The translations under genes and the position numbers were made by a program. Shown here one piece after another: positions 1 to 6,055 of a DNA stretch of 10,095 nucleotides. This DNA comes from Lacustribacter sp964460315. GTDB taxonomy: Bacteria > Pseudomonadota > Gammaproteobacteria > Burkholderiales > Burkholderiaceae_A. Location: positions 1-10,095 of the forward strand of contig CAYWPQ010000038.1 of NCBI GenBank assembly GCA_964460315.1, given 5' to 3'. Positions within the stretch are counted from its first letter, which is position 1; every line of letters starts with the position of its first letter. The notes under the pieces were generated by a model that searched no databases, was not told the DNA's origin, and saw only the letters and a list, made by a program, of their open reading frames with translations.

Positions 1-455
1 GGTGAAAACCAATGTGCGGCAAGCTTCAACATGCCAATCCAGCCCACTGCTGCAGCACCGCCAATAATCCCTCGGCCTACTGCTGCAGCCGTGAAGGTTT
101 CAGCATAGGCAAAAAGCAATGTGCCAAGAATGGCTGCTGCAGTCGCGGCGATGAAAAGTTTACGGGGCCCGAATCGATCCGCCAGCACCCCCGACGGAAT
201 CTGCATGATGGCGTAGCAATAAAAATAAGTGGCCGACAGCCAACCCAGAGCCGTGGCTGTGGGTGCAAGTTCCTTCGAGAGCTCGTGGGCCAGTGCAGCG
301 GGCGTGACCCGTTGAAAAAAGCCGAAGAGGTAAAACGCTGCAGCCAGCCCCCACATCAAAAGCGACAGGCTCAGAGGGGGCGCTGCGCTGCGCAAGGCGT
401 CCAGTAGGGTGTCGGATCGAGAGGCTTCTTGGTCTTGATGATTCAGGCGGATCAT
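1..455 (-). CDS. MFS transporter, N-terminal 151 residues (runs off the window)
   Basis: Inner-membrane transporter of the major facilitator superfamily; substrate not identifiable. The reading frame is open from an ATG at 455 to the window edge with no stop, so the C-terminal part of the protein is missing here. The visible part has a polar N-terminus of about 28 residues, then hydrophobic helices beginning near SLSLLMWGLAAAFYLFGFF. The loop after the second helix carries ADRFGPRK (about residues 92-99), which is the MFS motif A (G-x-x-x-D-R-x-G-R-R/K). A glycine/alanine-rich helix with GRGIIGGAAA follows. An in-frame TGA directly precedes the ATG, so no earlier start is possible; no strong Shine-Dalgarno is visible. 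It starts 12 bases after the dehydrogenase stop, so it is probably co-transcribed. In several Burkholderiales metXW is followed by an AmpG-type MFS gene, but I cannot confirm this copy as AmpG. Confidence 0.88.
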   Translation of the reverse strand, partial: MIRLNHQDQEASRSDTLLDALRSAAPPLSLSLLMWGLAAAFYLFGFFQRVTPAALAHELSKELAPTATALGWLSATYFYCYAIMQIPSGVLADRFGPRKLFIAATAAAILGTLLFAYAETFTAAAVGRGIIGGAAAVGWIGMLKLAAHWFS

Positions 456-467
456 TCAGACGACCGA

Positions 468-1316
468 TCAGTAACGGTAAAAACCGCGACCGGTTTTACG
501 GCCAAGGTACCCAGCATCCACCATTTCTTTTAGAAGCGGGGCTGCTCGATACTTGGAGTCTTCAAAGGATTCATAGAGCACTTCCATGATGGCAAGCAAG
601 ACATCCAGACCGATCAGGTCAGCAAGAGCAAGCGGGCCGATGGGATGGTTGCAGCCAAGCTTCATACCCTCATCGATGGCCTCTGCCGAAGCCACACCTT
701 CAGAAAGCGCAAAGATGGCTTCGTTGATCATGGGGCAGAGCAGCCGGTTCACCACAAAGCCTGCTCGGTTCGTCACGGTGATCGGGGTTTTGCCCAAGGA
801 CTGGGCCAATTCGGTGATGGCTTGAACGGTTGCATCGGAGGTCTGAAGCCCGCGAATGATCTCCACCAGTGACATGAGCGGCACGGGATTAAAAAAGTGC
901 ATGCCCAGAAAGCGATCAGGCCGTTGGGTGGCGGCCGCGAGCTTGGTGATGGACAGCGAAGAGGTGTTGGTGGCGATCAATGTGTCGGCGCGCACCACAG
1001 CCTCCACGCCTTGAAGAATCTTGATCTTGATGGCTTCATTTTCAGTGGCCGCTTCAATGACAAGATCTGCGGGCTGAAGATCGGTCACCTGGGTGGTGAT
1101 CGAGATTTTCGCCAAGGCTGAAGCCTTGGCCTCTGGGGTGATCGCTTCTTTTTTGATGAGTCGATCAAGAGAGCTTGCAATGCTGGCCAAGGCTCGATCA
1201 AGAGCGGCCTGGGAGAGGTCTTGCATGATCACGCCAAACCCCCGGCTAGCAAAGACCTGTGCAATACCGTTGCCCATGGTGCCGGCACCAACGATGCCTA
1301 CCGTTTGAATCTTCAT
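468..1316 (-). CDS. hbd: 3-hydroxybutyryl-CoA (short-chain 3-hydroxyacyl-CoA) dehydrogenase
   Basis: Cytosolic NAD-dependent oxidoreductase that interconverts (S)-3-hydroxyacyl-CoA and 3-ketoacyl-CoA in fatty-acid or butyrate/phenylacetate-type CoA metabolism. At 282 residues it has the usual single-function length, with no enoyl-CoA hydratase domain. The N-terminal Rossmann motif is GAGTMG (residues 10-15), with Asp33 at the end of the second strand, as expected for NAD rather than NADP. By spacing to the human and clostridial enzymes, the active-site residues are Ser119 (NTSS), His140 (HFFNPVP), Glu152 and Asn190 (NRAGFVVN). All are present, so it should be active. The C-terminus GRKTGRGFYRY is typical. 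The start follows the metW stop by 8 bases, with AGGA overlapping the metW stop codon as a plausible ribosome site. The hbd symbol is a family name; paaH or a fadB-like name would be equally possible. The exact substrate chain length cannot be read from sequence. Confidence 0.95.
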   Translation of the reverse strand: MKIQTVGIVGAGTMGNGIAQVFASRGFGVIMQDLSQAALDRALASIASSLDRLIKKEAITPEAKASALAKISITTQVTDLQPADLVIEAATENEAIKIKILQGVEAVVRADTLIATNTSSLSITKLAAATQRPDRFLGMHFFNPVPLMSLVEIIRGLQTSDATVQAITELAQSLGKTPITVTNRAGFVVNRLLCPMINEAIFALSEGVASAEAIDEGMKLGCNHPIGPLALADLIGLDVLLAIMEVLYESFEDSKYRAAPLLKEMVDAGYLGRKTGRGFYRY

Positions 1317-1324
1317 GATGAGTC

Positions 1325-1918
1325 CTATTTCTTTTTGAAGCGATAGAGGGCAAGCGTGCTGCGAAGGTTAGGCCACCAATGAACCACCTTGGATTCATTG
1401 AGGTAGGCCCGATCCAGAATGGCAAAGCCAAGGTCTTCGAGAAGCGTTTCGAAATCTCTTGCCGTGGCAAAGTGAAGATTGGGCGTGTTGTACCAGGCGT
1501 ACGGTAGCCGTTTATTCACAGGCATCGTGCCTCGGGCCAACGAGACAAGGTGTGACCAGTGGCCAAAGTTTGGAATACTTGCGACACACTCGTGGCCGAT
1601 CTCTCCGATTTCCCGCAACACCCGTTCGGTTTCATGGGTGGCCTGAAGTGCCTGGGCCAGCACCACGACATCAAAACCCCCGCGACCAAACATGGCCAGG
1701 CCGTGATCAATATCGGCCTGAATCACCGCGACTCCTTTTTGAACGCAGCTCAGCACTTTTTCATCGGCGATCTCTACACCGACGCCGGTGCACTGGTGGT
1801 GGGTATTCAGCCAATGTAAAAGCTCGCCGTCGCCGCAGCCAAGATCAAGCACCCGAGACCCGGGCGCAATCCACTGGCTGATCATGGCCAGGTCAGGACG
1901 CAGGGTGGGCTTTTTCAT
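1325..1918 (-). CDS. metW: MetW, methionine biosynthesis methyltransferase-fold protein
   Basis: Class I SAM-dependent-methyltransferase-fold protein of the MetW family, 197 residues, the usual length. MetW works with MetX in the acylation of homoserine in several bacteria, but its own chemistry is not settled. Motif I is VLDLGCGDGEL (residues 23-33), the SAM-binding glycine loop. Further landmarks are the acidic end of the second strand (GVEIADE), the motif FDVVVLAQALQ and the family-typical region SIPNFGHWSHLV followed by PYAWYNTPNLHF. The ATG overlaps the metX stop by four bases (ATGA), which indicates translational coupling. A GAGAGG ribosome site lies upstream inside metX. The stop is 8 bases before the dehydrogenase start. 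Confidence 0.95.
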   Translation of the reverse strand: MKKPTLRPDLAMISQWIAPGSRVLDLGCGDGELLHWLNTHHQCTGVGVEIADEKVLSCVQKGVAVIQADIDHGLAMFGRGGFDVVVLAQALQATHETERVLREIGEIGHECVASIPNFGHWSHLVSLARGTMPVNKRLPYAWYNTPNLHFATARDFETLLEDLGFAILDRAYLNESKVVHWWPNLRSTLALYRFKKK

Positions 1919-3066
1919 GCACTGACCTCTCGGGCGATACGATCAAAATAGCTGGCCACAAGGTGGTGGTAGCGTGGGTCGGCCATCAGGAATGCATCGT
2001 GACCATGCGGAGCGTCAATCTCGGCATAGGTGACGGGTTTCTTTTCTGAAAGCAAGGCCTCGACAATTTCTCGAGACCGCTCTGGCGGGAATCGCCAGTC
2101 GGTGGTAAACGAGATCAGCAGGTTCTTTGATTCAACATTACGCAGGGCTTTCGCAAGACTACCGTCGCCGCGCCGAGCGGGATCGAAGTAATCCAGGGCC
2201 CGGGTGATTAAAAGATAGGTGTTGGCATCAAAGTAGGTGGAAAATTTTTCACCCTGGTAGCGAAGATAAGATTCAATTTCGAATTCGACATCAAAGCCAA
2301 AGCGATAGTCTTTGCTGCCTCGAAGCTGGCGGCCAAACTTTTCAGCCATGTCGTCGTCGGACAGGTAAGTGATGTGGCCAATCATCCGTGCGATGGAAAG
2401 CCCAAGCTTGGGCACTGTGCCCTTTTCGTAATAGTGACCACCGTGGAAATCGGGGTCATTGACAATGGCCCGTCGTGCCACTTCGTTAAAGGCAATGTTC
2501 TGCGCGGAGAGCCTGGCCGTTGAGGCAACAATCACGGCATGCCGAACCCGGTCTGGATAGGCGATTGACCATTGCATGGCCTGCATGCCACCCAGGCTTC
2601 CCCCCATGACGGCGGCAAATTGTTTGATGCCAAGACGATCGGCCAATAGGGCCTGGGCATTGACCCAGTCCTCGACAGTGACGACGGGGAAACTTCCACC
2701 ATACGGTTTGCCTGTGGCGGGGTTGATCGAGGCGGGGCCGGTTGAGCCGAAACATGAACCCAGGTTGTTCACACCAATAACAAAGAACCGGTTGGTGTCC
2801 ACCGGCTTGCCGGGGCCAACCATGTTGTCCCACCAGCCAACATTGTCGGGGGCGTCTTCATAACACCCCGCCACGTGATGCGAGGCATTGAGTGCATGGC
2901 AGATGAGCACGGCATTGCTACGATCAGCATTCAGGCTGCCATAGGCTTCATACATCAGTGTGTAGGGCGCAAGCGTCTGACCGCTTTGCAGAATAAGCGG
3001 CGTGGTGAATTCAGCAGATTGAGGAACAACGAACCCGACCGATCCGGGTGAGCCTGTGTTTTGCAT
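1915..3066 (-). CDS. metX: Homoserine O-acyltransferase MetX
   Basis: Cytosolic alpha/beta-hydrolase-fold enzyme that transfers an acyl group from acyl-CoA to the hydroxyl of L-homoserine, the committed step of methionine synthesis. At 383 residues it has normal length for the family. The nucleophile elbow is GGSLGG with Ser157. The rest of the triad is Asp323 (TTDWRFPP) and His356 (APHGHDAF), all present. Other family landmarks are LICHALNASHH (54-64), GPGKPVDTNRFFVIGVN (84-100) and GSTGPASINP (107-116). MetX proteins of Betaproteobacteria are often annotated as succinyltransferases (MetXS) rather than acetyltransferases, and I cannot decide the acyl donor by eye. It is the first gene of the metX-metW-dehydrogenase-MFS run and overlaps metW by four bases. 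A sigma-70-like promoter lies just upstream, so the leader is short. Confidence 0.97.
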   Translation of the reverse strand: MQNTGSPGSVGFVVPQSAEFTTPLILQSGQTLAPYTLMYEAYGSLNADRSNAVLICHALNASHHVAGCYEDAPDNVGWWDNMVGPGKPVDTNRFFVIGVNNLGSCFGSTGPASINPATGKPYGGSFPVVTVEDWVNAQALLADRLGIKQFAAVMGGSLGGMQAMQWSIAYPDRVRHAVIVASTARLSAQNIAFNEVARRAIVNDPDFHGGHYYEKGTVPKLGLSIARMIGHITYLSDDDMAEKFGRQLRGSKDYRFGFDVEFEIESYLRYQGEKFSTYFDANTYLLITRALDYFDPARRGDGSLAKALRNVESKNLLISFTTDWRFPPERSREIVEALLSEKKPVTYAEIDAPHGHDAFLMADPRYHHLVASYFDRIAREVSA

Positions 3067-3090
3067 GGTTCTTTCTGACCTAAGCCCTCA

Positions 3091-3119
3091 AAAGTACCCA
3101 GCCCTTTGGAGCATGTCAA
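3091..3119 (-). promoter_or_regulatory. Predicted sigma-70 promoter of metX
   Basis: On the minus strand a perfect -35 box TTGACA (3119-3114) is followed after exactly 17 bases by TACTTT (3096-3091). That box shares positions 1, 2 and 6 with the -10 consensus and is preceded by GG. The start site would fall near 3084, leaving a leader of only about 17 bases before the metX ATG at 3066. This leaves no room for a riboswitch in the transcript. The ribosome site is weak (AGAAAGAA). The prediction rests on sequence match only. Confidence 0.6.
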
Positions 3120-3201
3120 TTTGTTCACATTGTGTCGCAGTTTTACCCCTGGGGCAGACCGCACTTGCCAAAAGTTGCACCCAGAGTTGTCAATTGGTGA
3201 C

Positions 3202-3220
3202 TTCGTTTAGCTAAAGCGAA
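3202..3220. promoter_or_regulatory. Imperfect dyad upstream of the LuxR-type gene (possible operator)
   Basis: The sequence contains TTCG-TTTAGCTAAA-g-CGAA. This is a perfect 10-base palindrome flanked by complementary TTCG and CGAA arms, with one unpaired G. It lies 39 bases upstream of the LuxR-type start and about 95 bases upstream of the metX -35 box, in the only divergent intergenic region of the window (3067-3258). It could be an operator for the adjacent regulator or a structure in its leader. I found no convincing -35/-10 pair for the plus-strand gene here. The call is speculative. Confidence 0.25.
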
Positions 3221-3248
3221 TTGAATACTTCGCCTTGCCTAAACCTAT

Positions 3249-3253
3249 GGAGG
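3249..3253 (+). promoter_or_regulatory. Shine-Dalgarno site that sets the start of the LuxR-type gene
   Basis: GGAGG stands five bases before ATG 3259. Two other in-frame candidates, TTG 3235 and ATG 3247, lie upstream of or inside this site and have no comparable ribosome site of their own. The site therefore favours 3259 as the true start. Confidence 0.7.
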
Positions 3254-3258
3254 AATTG

Positions 3259-3588
3259 ATGTCTTACCGAAACCCACGCGCCCGCATGGCAACCCCACCC
3301 ACCTCGCTTCTGGCCAAAAGCCCTGCCCCTTCCGAAATCAAGCGACTGATGGTCGATTCGTTGACGCCCACAGGCGCCATTACCCCGCGGCAGCGGGAGG
3401 TTCTTCACTGTCTGGTGGAAGGTAAGCCCACCAAGACCATCTGCGCAGAATTGCTCATGTCCGAAGGTACGGCCAAGGCCCACATCGGGGCGATCTTTCG
3501 AACCCTTCGGGTGCGCAATCGAACCCAGGCCACGCTGGTGGCGCTGCGAGACGGCTGGATTCAGCCCGAACTCTGGTCGCAGTCTTGA
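3259..3588 (+). CDS. Orphan LuxR/GerE-type helix-turn-helix protein
   Basis: Small predicted DNA-binding transcriptional regulator of 109 residues. Residues 1-38 are polar and proline-rich with no recognisable domain. Residues 41-97 form a LuxR_C-like HTH: ITPRQREVLHCLVEGKPTK carries the conserved Glu47, then SEGTAKAHIGAIFRTL (68-83) is the recognition helix, and RVRNRTQA ends the domain. There is no receiver, autoinducer-binding or PAS domain, so it is a stand-alone effector domain like GerE rather than a full response regulator. The start at ATG 3259 is chosen because of the GGAGG just before it. It is the only plus-strand gene in the window, divergent from metX, and its last 28 bases overlap the 3' end of ptsI on the other strand. 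Signal and targets are unknown; regulation of metX or itself is only an inference from position. Confidence 0.88.
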   Translation: MSYRNPRARMATPPTSLLAKSPAPSEIKRLMVDSLTPTGAITPRQREVLHCLVEGKPTKTICAELLMSEGTAKAHIGAIFRTLRVRNRTQATLVALRDGWIQPELWSQS

Positions 3589-5342
3589 TTCCACTTCTGA
3601 AGGGCGATGGCCAGTTTGTTGGGGTCGCCCTGTTTGACGATCTTGGCCGACTGCTTGATGCAGTCGGTCACCCGTGACCTGAGGAGTTCCTGTTTAACCA
3701 AGAGCACCTGCGAGGGGTGCATGGAAAACTCCCGAAGCCCAAAGCCCAGCAAGAGCCGAGCAAGTTTTGGATCTCCGGCCATCTCACCGCAGACGGAGAC
3801 CGGCATCTTGTGTTTCACACAACACTGAATCACATCCCGAACCAGTCTTAACACGGCGGGGTGAAGCGGGTTGTAGAGATGGGCAACTTCACGATCAGCC
3901 CGGTCAATGGCCAGGGTGTACTGAATCAGATCATTGGTGCCCAGCGATGCAAAATCAATCACGGGTAACAAACCATCAATGGCCAGCGCAGCGGCAGGCA
4001 CTTCAATCATGGCGCCCACAGGAATTTCTGGATCAAACGCCTGGTTGGCCTGGCGCAGCCTGTCCATGGCGGCCATGATCATCTTTCGGGCAGCGATCAT
4101 CTCTTGAGGTCCACTGACCAGGGGGATCAGGAGTTTGATCGGCCCATGGGCAGAGGCTCGCAGTATGGCCCGCAGCTGCGTCTGAAAGAGGTCAGGCTCC
4201 GCAAGACATAACCGGATCGCGCGCAGCGCCAGGGCCGGGTTCGAGGGAGGGTCCCGATGCCCCGCCACGCTAGGAACGTCTTTGTCAGCCCCTGAGTCAA
4301 GCGTACGGATGGTGACCGGTCGGCCCTTCATCGCCTTGACGACTTGTCGATAAGCTTCGTACTGCTCGTCCTCCGAGGGCGGGTCGGTGCGGTTCATGTA
4401 AAGGAACTCGCTGCGGAAAAGGCCAATGCCCTGGCAGCCCGCATCAAGGGCTCGAACGGTGTCGGTTGGCAGATCAAGATTGGCCATGAGCAGAATGTTT
4501 TCGCCGTCAAGCGTCTGTGCCGCGACATTCTTCAGGCGAACAAGACGGCTCTGAGCGAGAGCTTGTTCGGCCTGACGGAGTTCATAGATGCCACGAATCG
4601 GCGCATCGATGCTTCCCAATACAACACCAGCTTCGGCATCAATGATCAGTGCCTCGCCCTGCTTCACAAGGCCGTGCAGTGTCTGCAGACCCACCACAGC
4701 GGGCATGCCCAGGCTTCGCGCCAAGATGGCGGTGTGAGACGTTGGGCTGCCGGTGTCGGTGGCAAAGCCCGCAAACGAATGCTGCTTCAGCAAAAGCATG
4801 TCGGCCGGTGCGATGTCATGCGCCACAAGTATCCAAGGCAGCGCAGCGTCTTCAGTGGTTGCATCGACCATACCGGGCAGGGCAATACGATGACCACCAT
4901 CGGGGTGACGCATAGCTTTCAGAATGCGTTCGACTATCTGCCGGACATCGGTGCGGCGTTCTCGCAGATAGGCGTCATCAATGGTGTCGAACTGTTCAGC
5001 CACGGTTTCGTATTGTTGAACCAAGGCCCATTCGGCATTGCAGTGCTCGGCCAGGATCCGATCACGGGTGGCTTCAATCAACAGCGGGTCATGCAAGACA
5101 ATGGCTTGAAGGTCAAGAAATGCACGAAGCTCGGCGGCCACTTCCTTACCGATCTCTTGACGAATGCGTTCGAATTCTTCGTCCACCGCTGCAACGGCCA
5201 AATAAAGCCGTTCAACCTCTCGAAGACTCTCTTCGGGGTGAAGGCTTCGCCTTGGAACATCCAGCGATGCAGGCGCAAGCACCCAGGCGCGGCCAATCGC
5301 GATGCCGCGACCGACAGGAATGCCCGAGACCGAAAACGCCAT
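3561..5342 (-). CDS. ptsI: PTS enzyme I (phosphoenolpyruvate-protein phosphotransferase)
   Basis: Soluble enzyme that takes phosphate from PEP onto a histidine and passes it to HPr. It has 593 residues, slightly longer than the E. coli protein (575). The order is an N-terminal HPr-binding and phosphohistidine domain with active His203 in GSPTSHTAILARSLGMPAVV, then a C-terminal PEP-binding barrel. The barrel has GIGLFRSEFLYM (306-317, Arg310), TIRTLD (Arg346), Glu447, GTNDLIQYTLAIDR (468-481) and the catalytic Cys518 in VCGEMAGD. All key residues are present. No GAF domain precedes it, so it is the ordinary EI type and not the PtsP form. The ATG overlaps the ptsH stop by one base (TAATG) and has a strong ribosome site. 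No sugar-specific EIIBC gene is in the window, so the relay is probably regulatory. In Ralstonia eutropha the HPr and EI homologues (phaH, phaI) affect polyhydroxybutyrate content. The 3' end overlaps the plus-strand LuxR-type gene. Confidence 0.97.
   Translation of the reverse strand: MAFSVSGIPVGRGIAIGRAWVLAPASLDVPRRSLHPEESLREVERLYLAVAAVDEEFERIRQEIGKEVAAELRAFLDLQAIVLHDPLLIEATRDRILAEHCNAEWALVQQYETVAEQFDTIDDAYLRERRTDVRQIVERILKAMRHPDGGHRIALPGMVDATTEDAALPWILVAHDIAPADMLLLKQHSFAGFATDTGSPTSHTAILARSLGMPAVVGLQTLHGLVKQGEALIIDAEAGVVLGSIDAPIRGIYELRQAEQALAQSRLVRLKNVAAQTLDGENILLMANLDLPTDTVRALDAGCQGIGLFRSEFLYMNRTDPPSEDEQYEAYRQVVKAMKGRPVTIRTLDSGADKDVPSVAGHRDPPSNPALALRAIRLCLAEPDLFQTQLRAILRASAHGPIKLLIPLVSGPQEMIAARKMIMAAMDRLRQANQAFDPEIPVGAMIEVPAAALAIDGLLPVIDFASLGTNDLIQYTLAIDRADREVAHLYNPLHPAVLRLVRDVIQCCVKHKMPVSVCGEMAGDPKLARLLLGFGLREFSMHPSQVLLVKQELLRSRVTDCIKQSAKIVKQGDPNKLAIALQKWNQDCDQSSG
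3647..3679. repeat. Two adjoining perfect hairpins inside the ptsI 3' region
   Basis: CCGACTGC-ttgat-GCAGTCGG (3647-3667) is a perfect 8-base stem with a 5-base loop. GGTCAC-cc-GTGACC (3666-3679) is a perfect 6-base stem sharing the two G bases. They lie 59 bases downstream of the LuxR-type stop on the plus strand. No T-run follows on either strand, so neither is a standard intrinsic terminator. They could shape the 3' end of the LuxR-type mRNA, or be chance within coding sequence. Confidence 0.35.
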
Positions 5343-5611
5343 TAGGACTCCTCCCCAAAACGAGAGGCAAAGAGTTCGACCAGAGCAGCAAGCGCCTCAT
5401 GCTCTTGGTCGCCAATGGTTTCAATCTCGACTTCGGTGCCTTGGCCAGCCGCAAGCATGGTGACGCCAAGAACACTCTTGGCATTGATGCGTTTGTTGTT
5501 TCGTGAAAGCCAGACCTCGCATGGAAACTTGGTTGCCAGCTGGCTTAGCTTGGATGATGCACGCAGGTGAAGACCCAGCGCATTAATGACGGGGACGGTT
5601 TGTTTTGCCAT
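5342..5611 (-). CDS. ptsH: HPr phosphocarrier protein
   Basis: Small cytosolic phosphocarrier, 89 residues, the usual HPr length. It accepts phosphate from enzyme I on His15 (LGLHLRASSKL) and passes it to EIIA proteins. The consensus around the active site is H-A-R-P; here it is His15-Leu16-Arg17-Ala18. The arginine is kept, while Ala16 and Pro18 are replaced. Ser47 in NAKSVLGV matches the regulatory serine (Ser46 of other HPrs) that HPr kinase/phosphorylase modifies; such a kinase occurs in many Betaproteobacteria but is not in this window. The gene starts one base after the EIIA stop, and its stop overlaps the ptsI start, so the three PTS genes are surely co-translated. Confidence 0.96.
   Translation of the reverse strand: MAKQTVPVINALGLHLRASSKLSQLATKFPCEVWLSRNNKRINAKSVLGVTMLAAGQGTEVEIETIGDQEHEALAALVELFASRFGEES
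5348..5356 (-). promoter_or_regulatory. Strong ribosome site of ptsI inside the ptsH end
   Basis: On the minus strand GGGGAGGAG stands in the last codons of ptsH. Its GGAGG core is seven bases before the ptsI ATG. It is the strongest ribosome site of the glutathione/PTS block and supports ptsI starting at the TAATG junction. Confidence 0.75.
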
Positions 5612-5612
5612 A

Positions 5613-6014
5613 TCAGCCTGCAGGAGTGATCTCAGCGCAGCTGGGTGCGATGCAGTCGGCCAGCTTTACGCTTAACTCATCAATTGACAGCTCGCGGTAG
5701 GTGAGTGCCTTAAGCATCATGGGCACACTCACACCGGTGATGCCCTTGGCTTGAATTGATGGATGAAGGGAAAGCCAGGCCGAGGCCGCATTGGAAGGGG
5801 TAGCACCCAAGAGATCAGCAAGCAGCATGACATGGTCAGGGCGGCCTTCCGCGACCCAGACCTCTTCGATGGCGGCGGTGGCTTCATCCAGAGAGGCGTT
5901 GGCCGAAATGTCTGCCACCGCAATGTCAGCAATGTAGCGGCCAAAAGCATGACAGGCCACGGCATGAAGGGCCTGGCCAAGGGGTGCGTGACAGACAAGA
6001 ATGATGGAGGTCAT
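5613..6014 (-). CDS. PTS EIIA component, mannose (fructose-specific IIA-like) family
   Basis: Soluble single-domain EIIA of the mannose family, 133 residues, expected to receive phosphate from HPr. His9 (VCHAPLGQAL) sits where the phosphorylated histidine of ManX-type proteins lies. Asp67 in LLADLLGATPSNAA corresponds to the conserved active-site aspartate (DLFGGSP in ManX). The segment GVSVPMMLKAL matches the G-V-N-L-P-M-L region. No IIB, IIC or IID domain is fused or nearby, so transport is unlikely and a regulatory output is the better inference. The ATG at 6014 is preceded in frame by TGA at four codons' distance, so no longer start exists. No clear Shine-Dalgarno is visible. It is 41 bases downstream of gshB and one base upstream of ptsH. 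Confidence 0.93.
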   Translation of the reverse strand: MTSIILVCHAPLGQALHAVACHAFGRYIADIAVADISANASLDEATAAIEEVWVAEGRPDHVMLLADLLGATPSNAASAWLSLHPSIQAKGITGVSVPMMLKALTYRELSIDELSVKLADCIAPSCAEITPAG

Positions 6015-6055
6015 GAAGTGGAATCAGGCATGGGATGGCATCGATTTACATTGAC

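Noticed and set aside
49..345. Repeated CTGCTGCAG-like words
   Set aside because: They are clusters of alanine codons (GCT GCA GCA) in transporter helices, without regular spacing, and are not a repeat array.
12..407. A cysteine-rich 131-codon open frame on the plus strand
   Set aside because: It is opposite the MFS transporter, whose motif A and helices are clear. The cysteines are the reverse reading of alanine codons (GCAGCA read as TGCTGC).
3126..3134. CACA-t-TGTG palindrome upstream of the metX -35 box
   Set aside because: The arms are only four bases long and do not match the MetR box pattern (TGAA-N5-TTCA); it is too short to call an operator.
3067..3258. Possible SAM or SAH riboswitch before metX
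   Set aside because: The predicted start site leaves a leader of about 17 bases, and I saw no multi-helix structure typical of these riboswitches.
4344..5345. A 333-codon open frame on the plus strand opposite ptsI
   Set aside because: It is fully antisense to ptsI, whose catalytic motifs are intact. Its translation shows no domain, and long shadow frames are common in GC-rich coding DNA.
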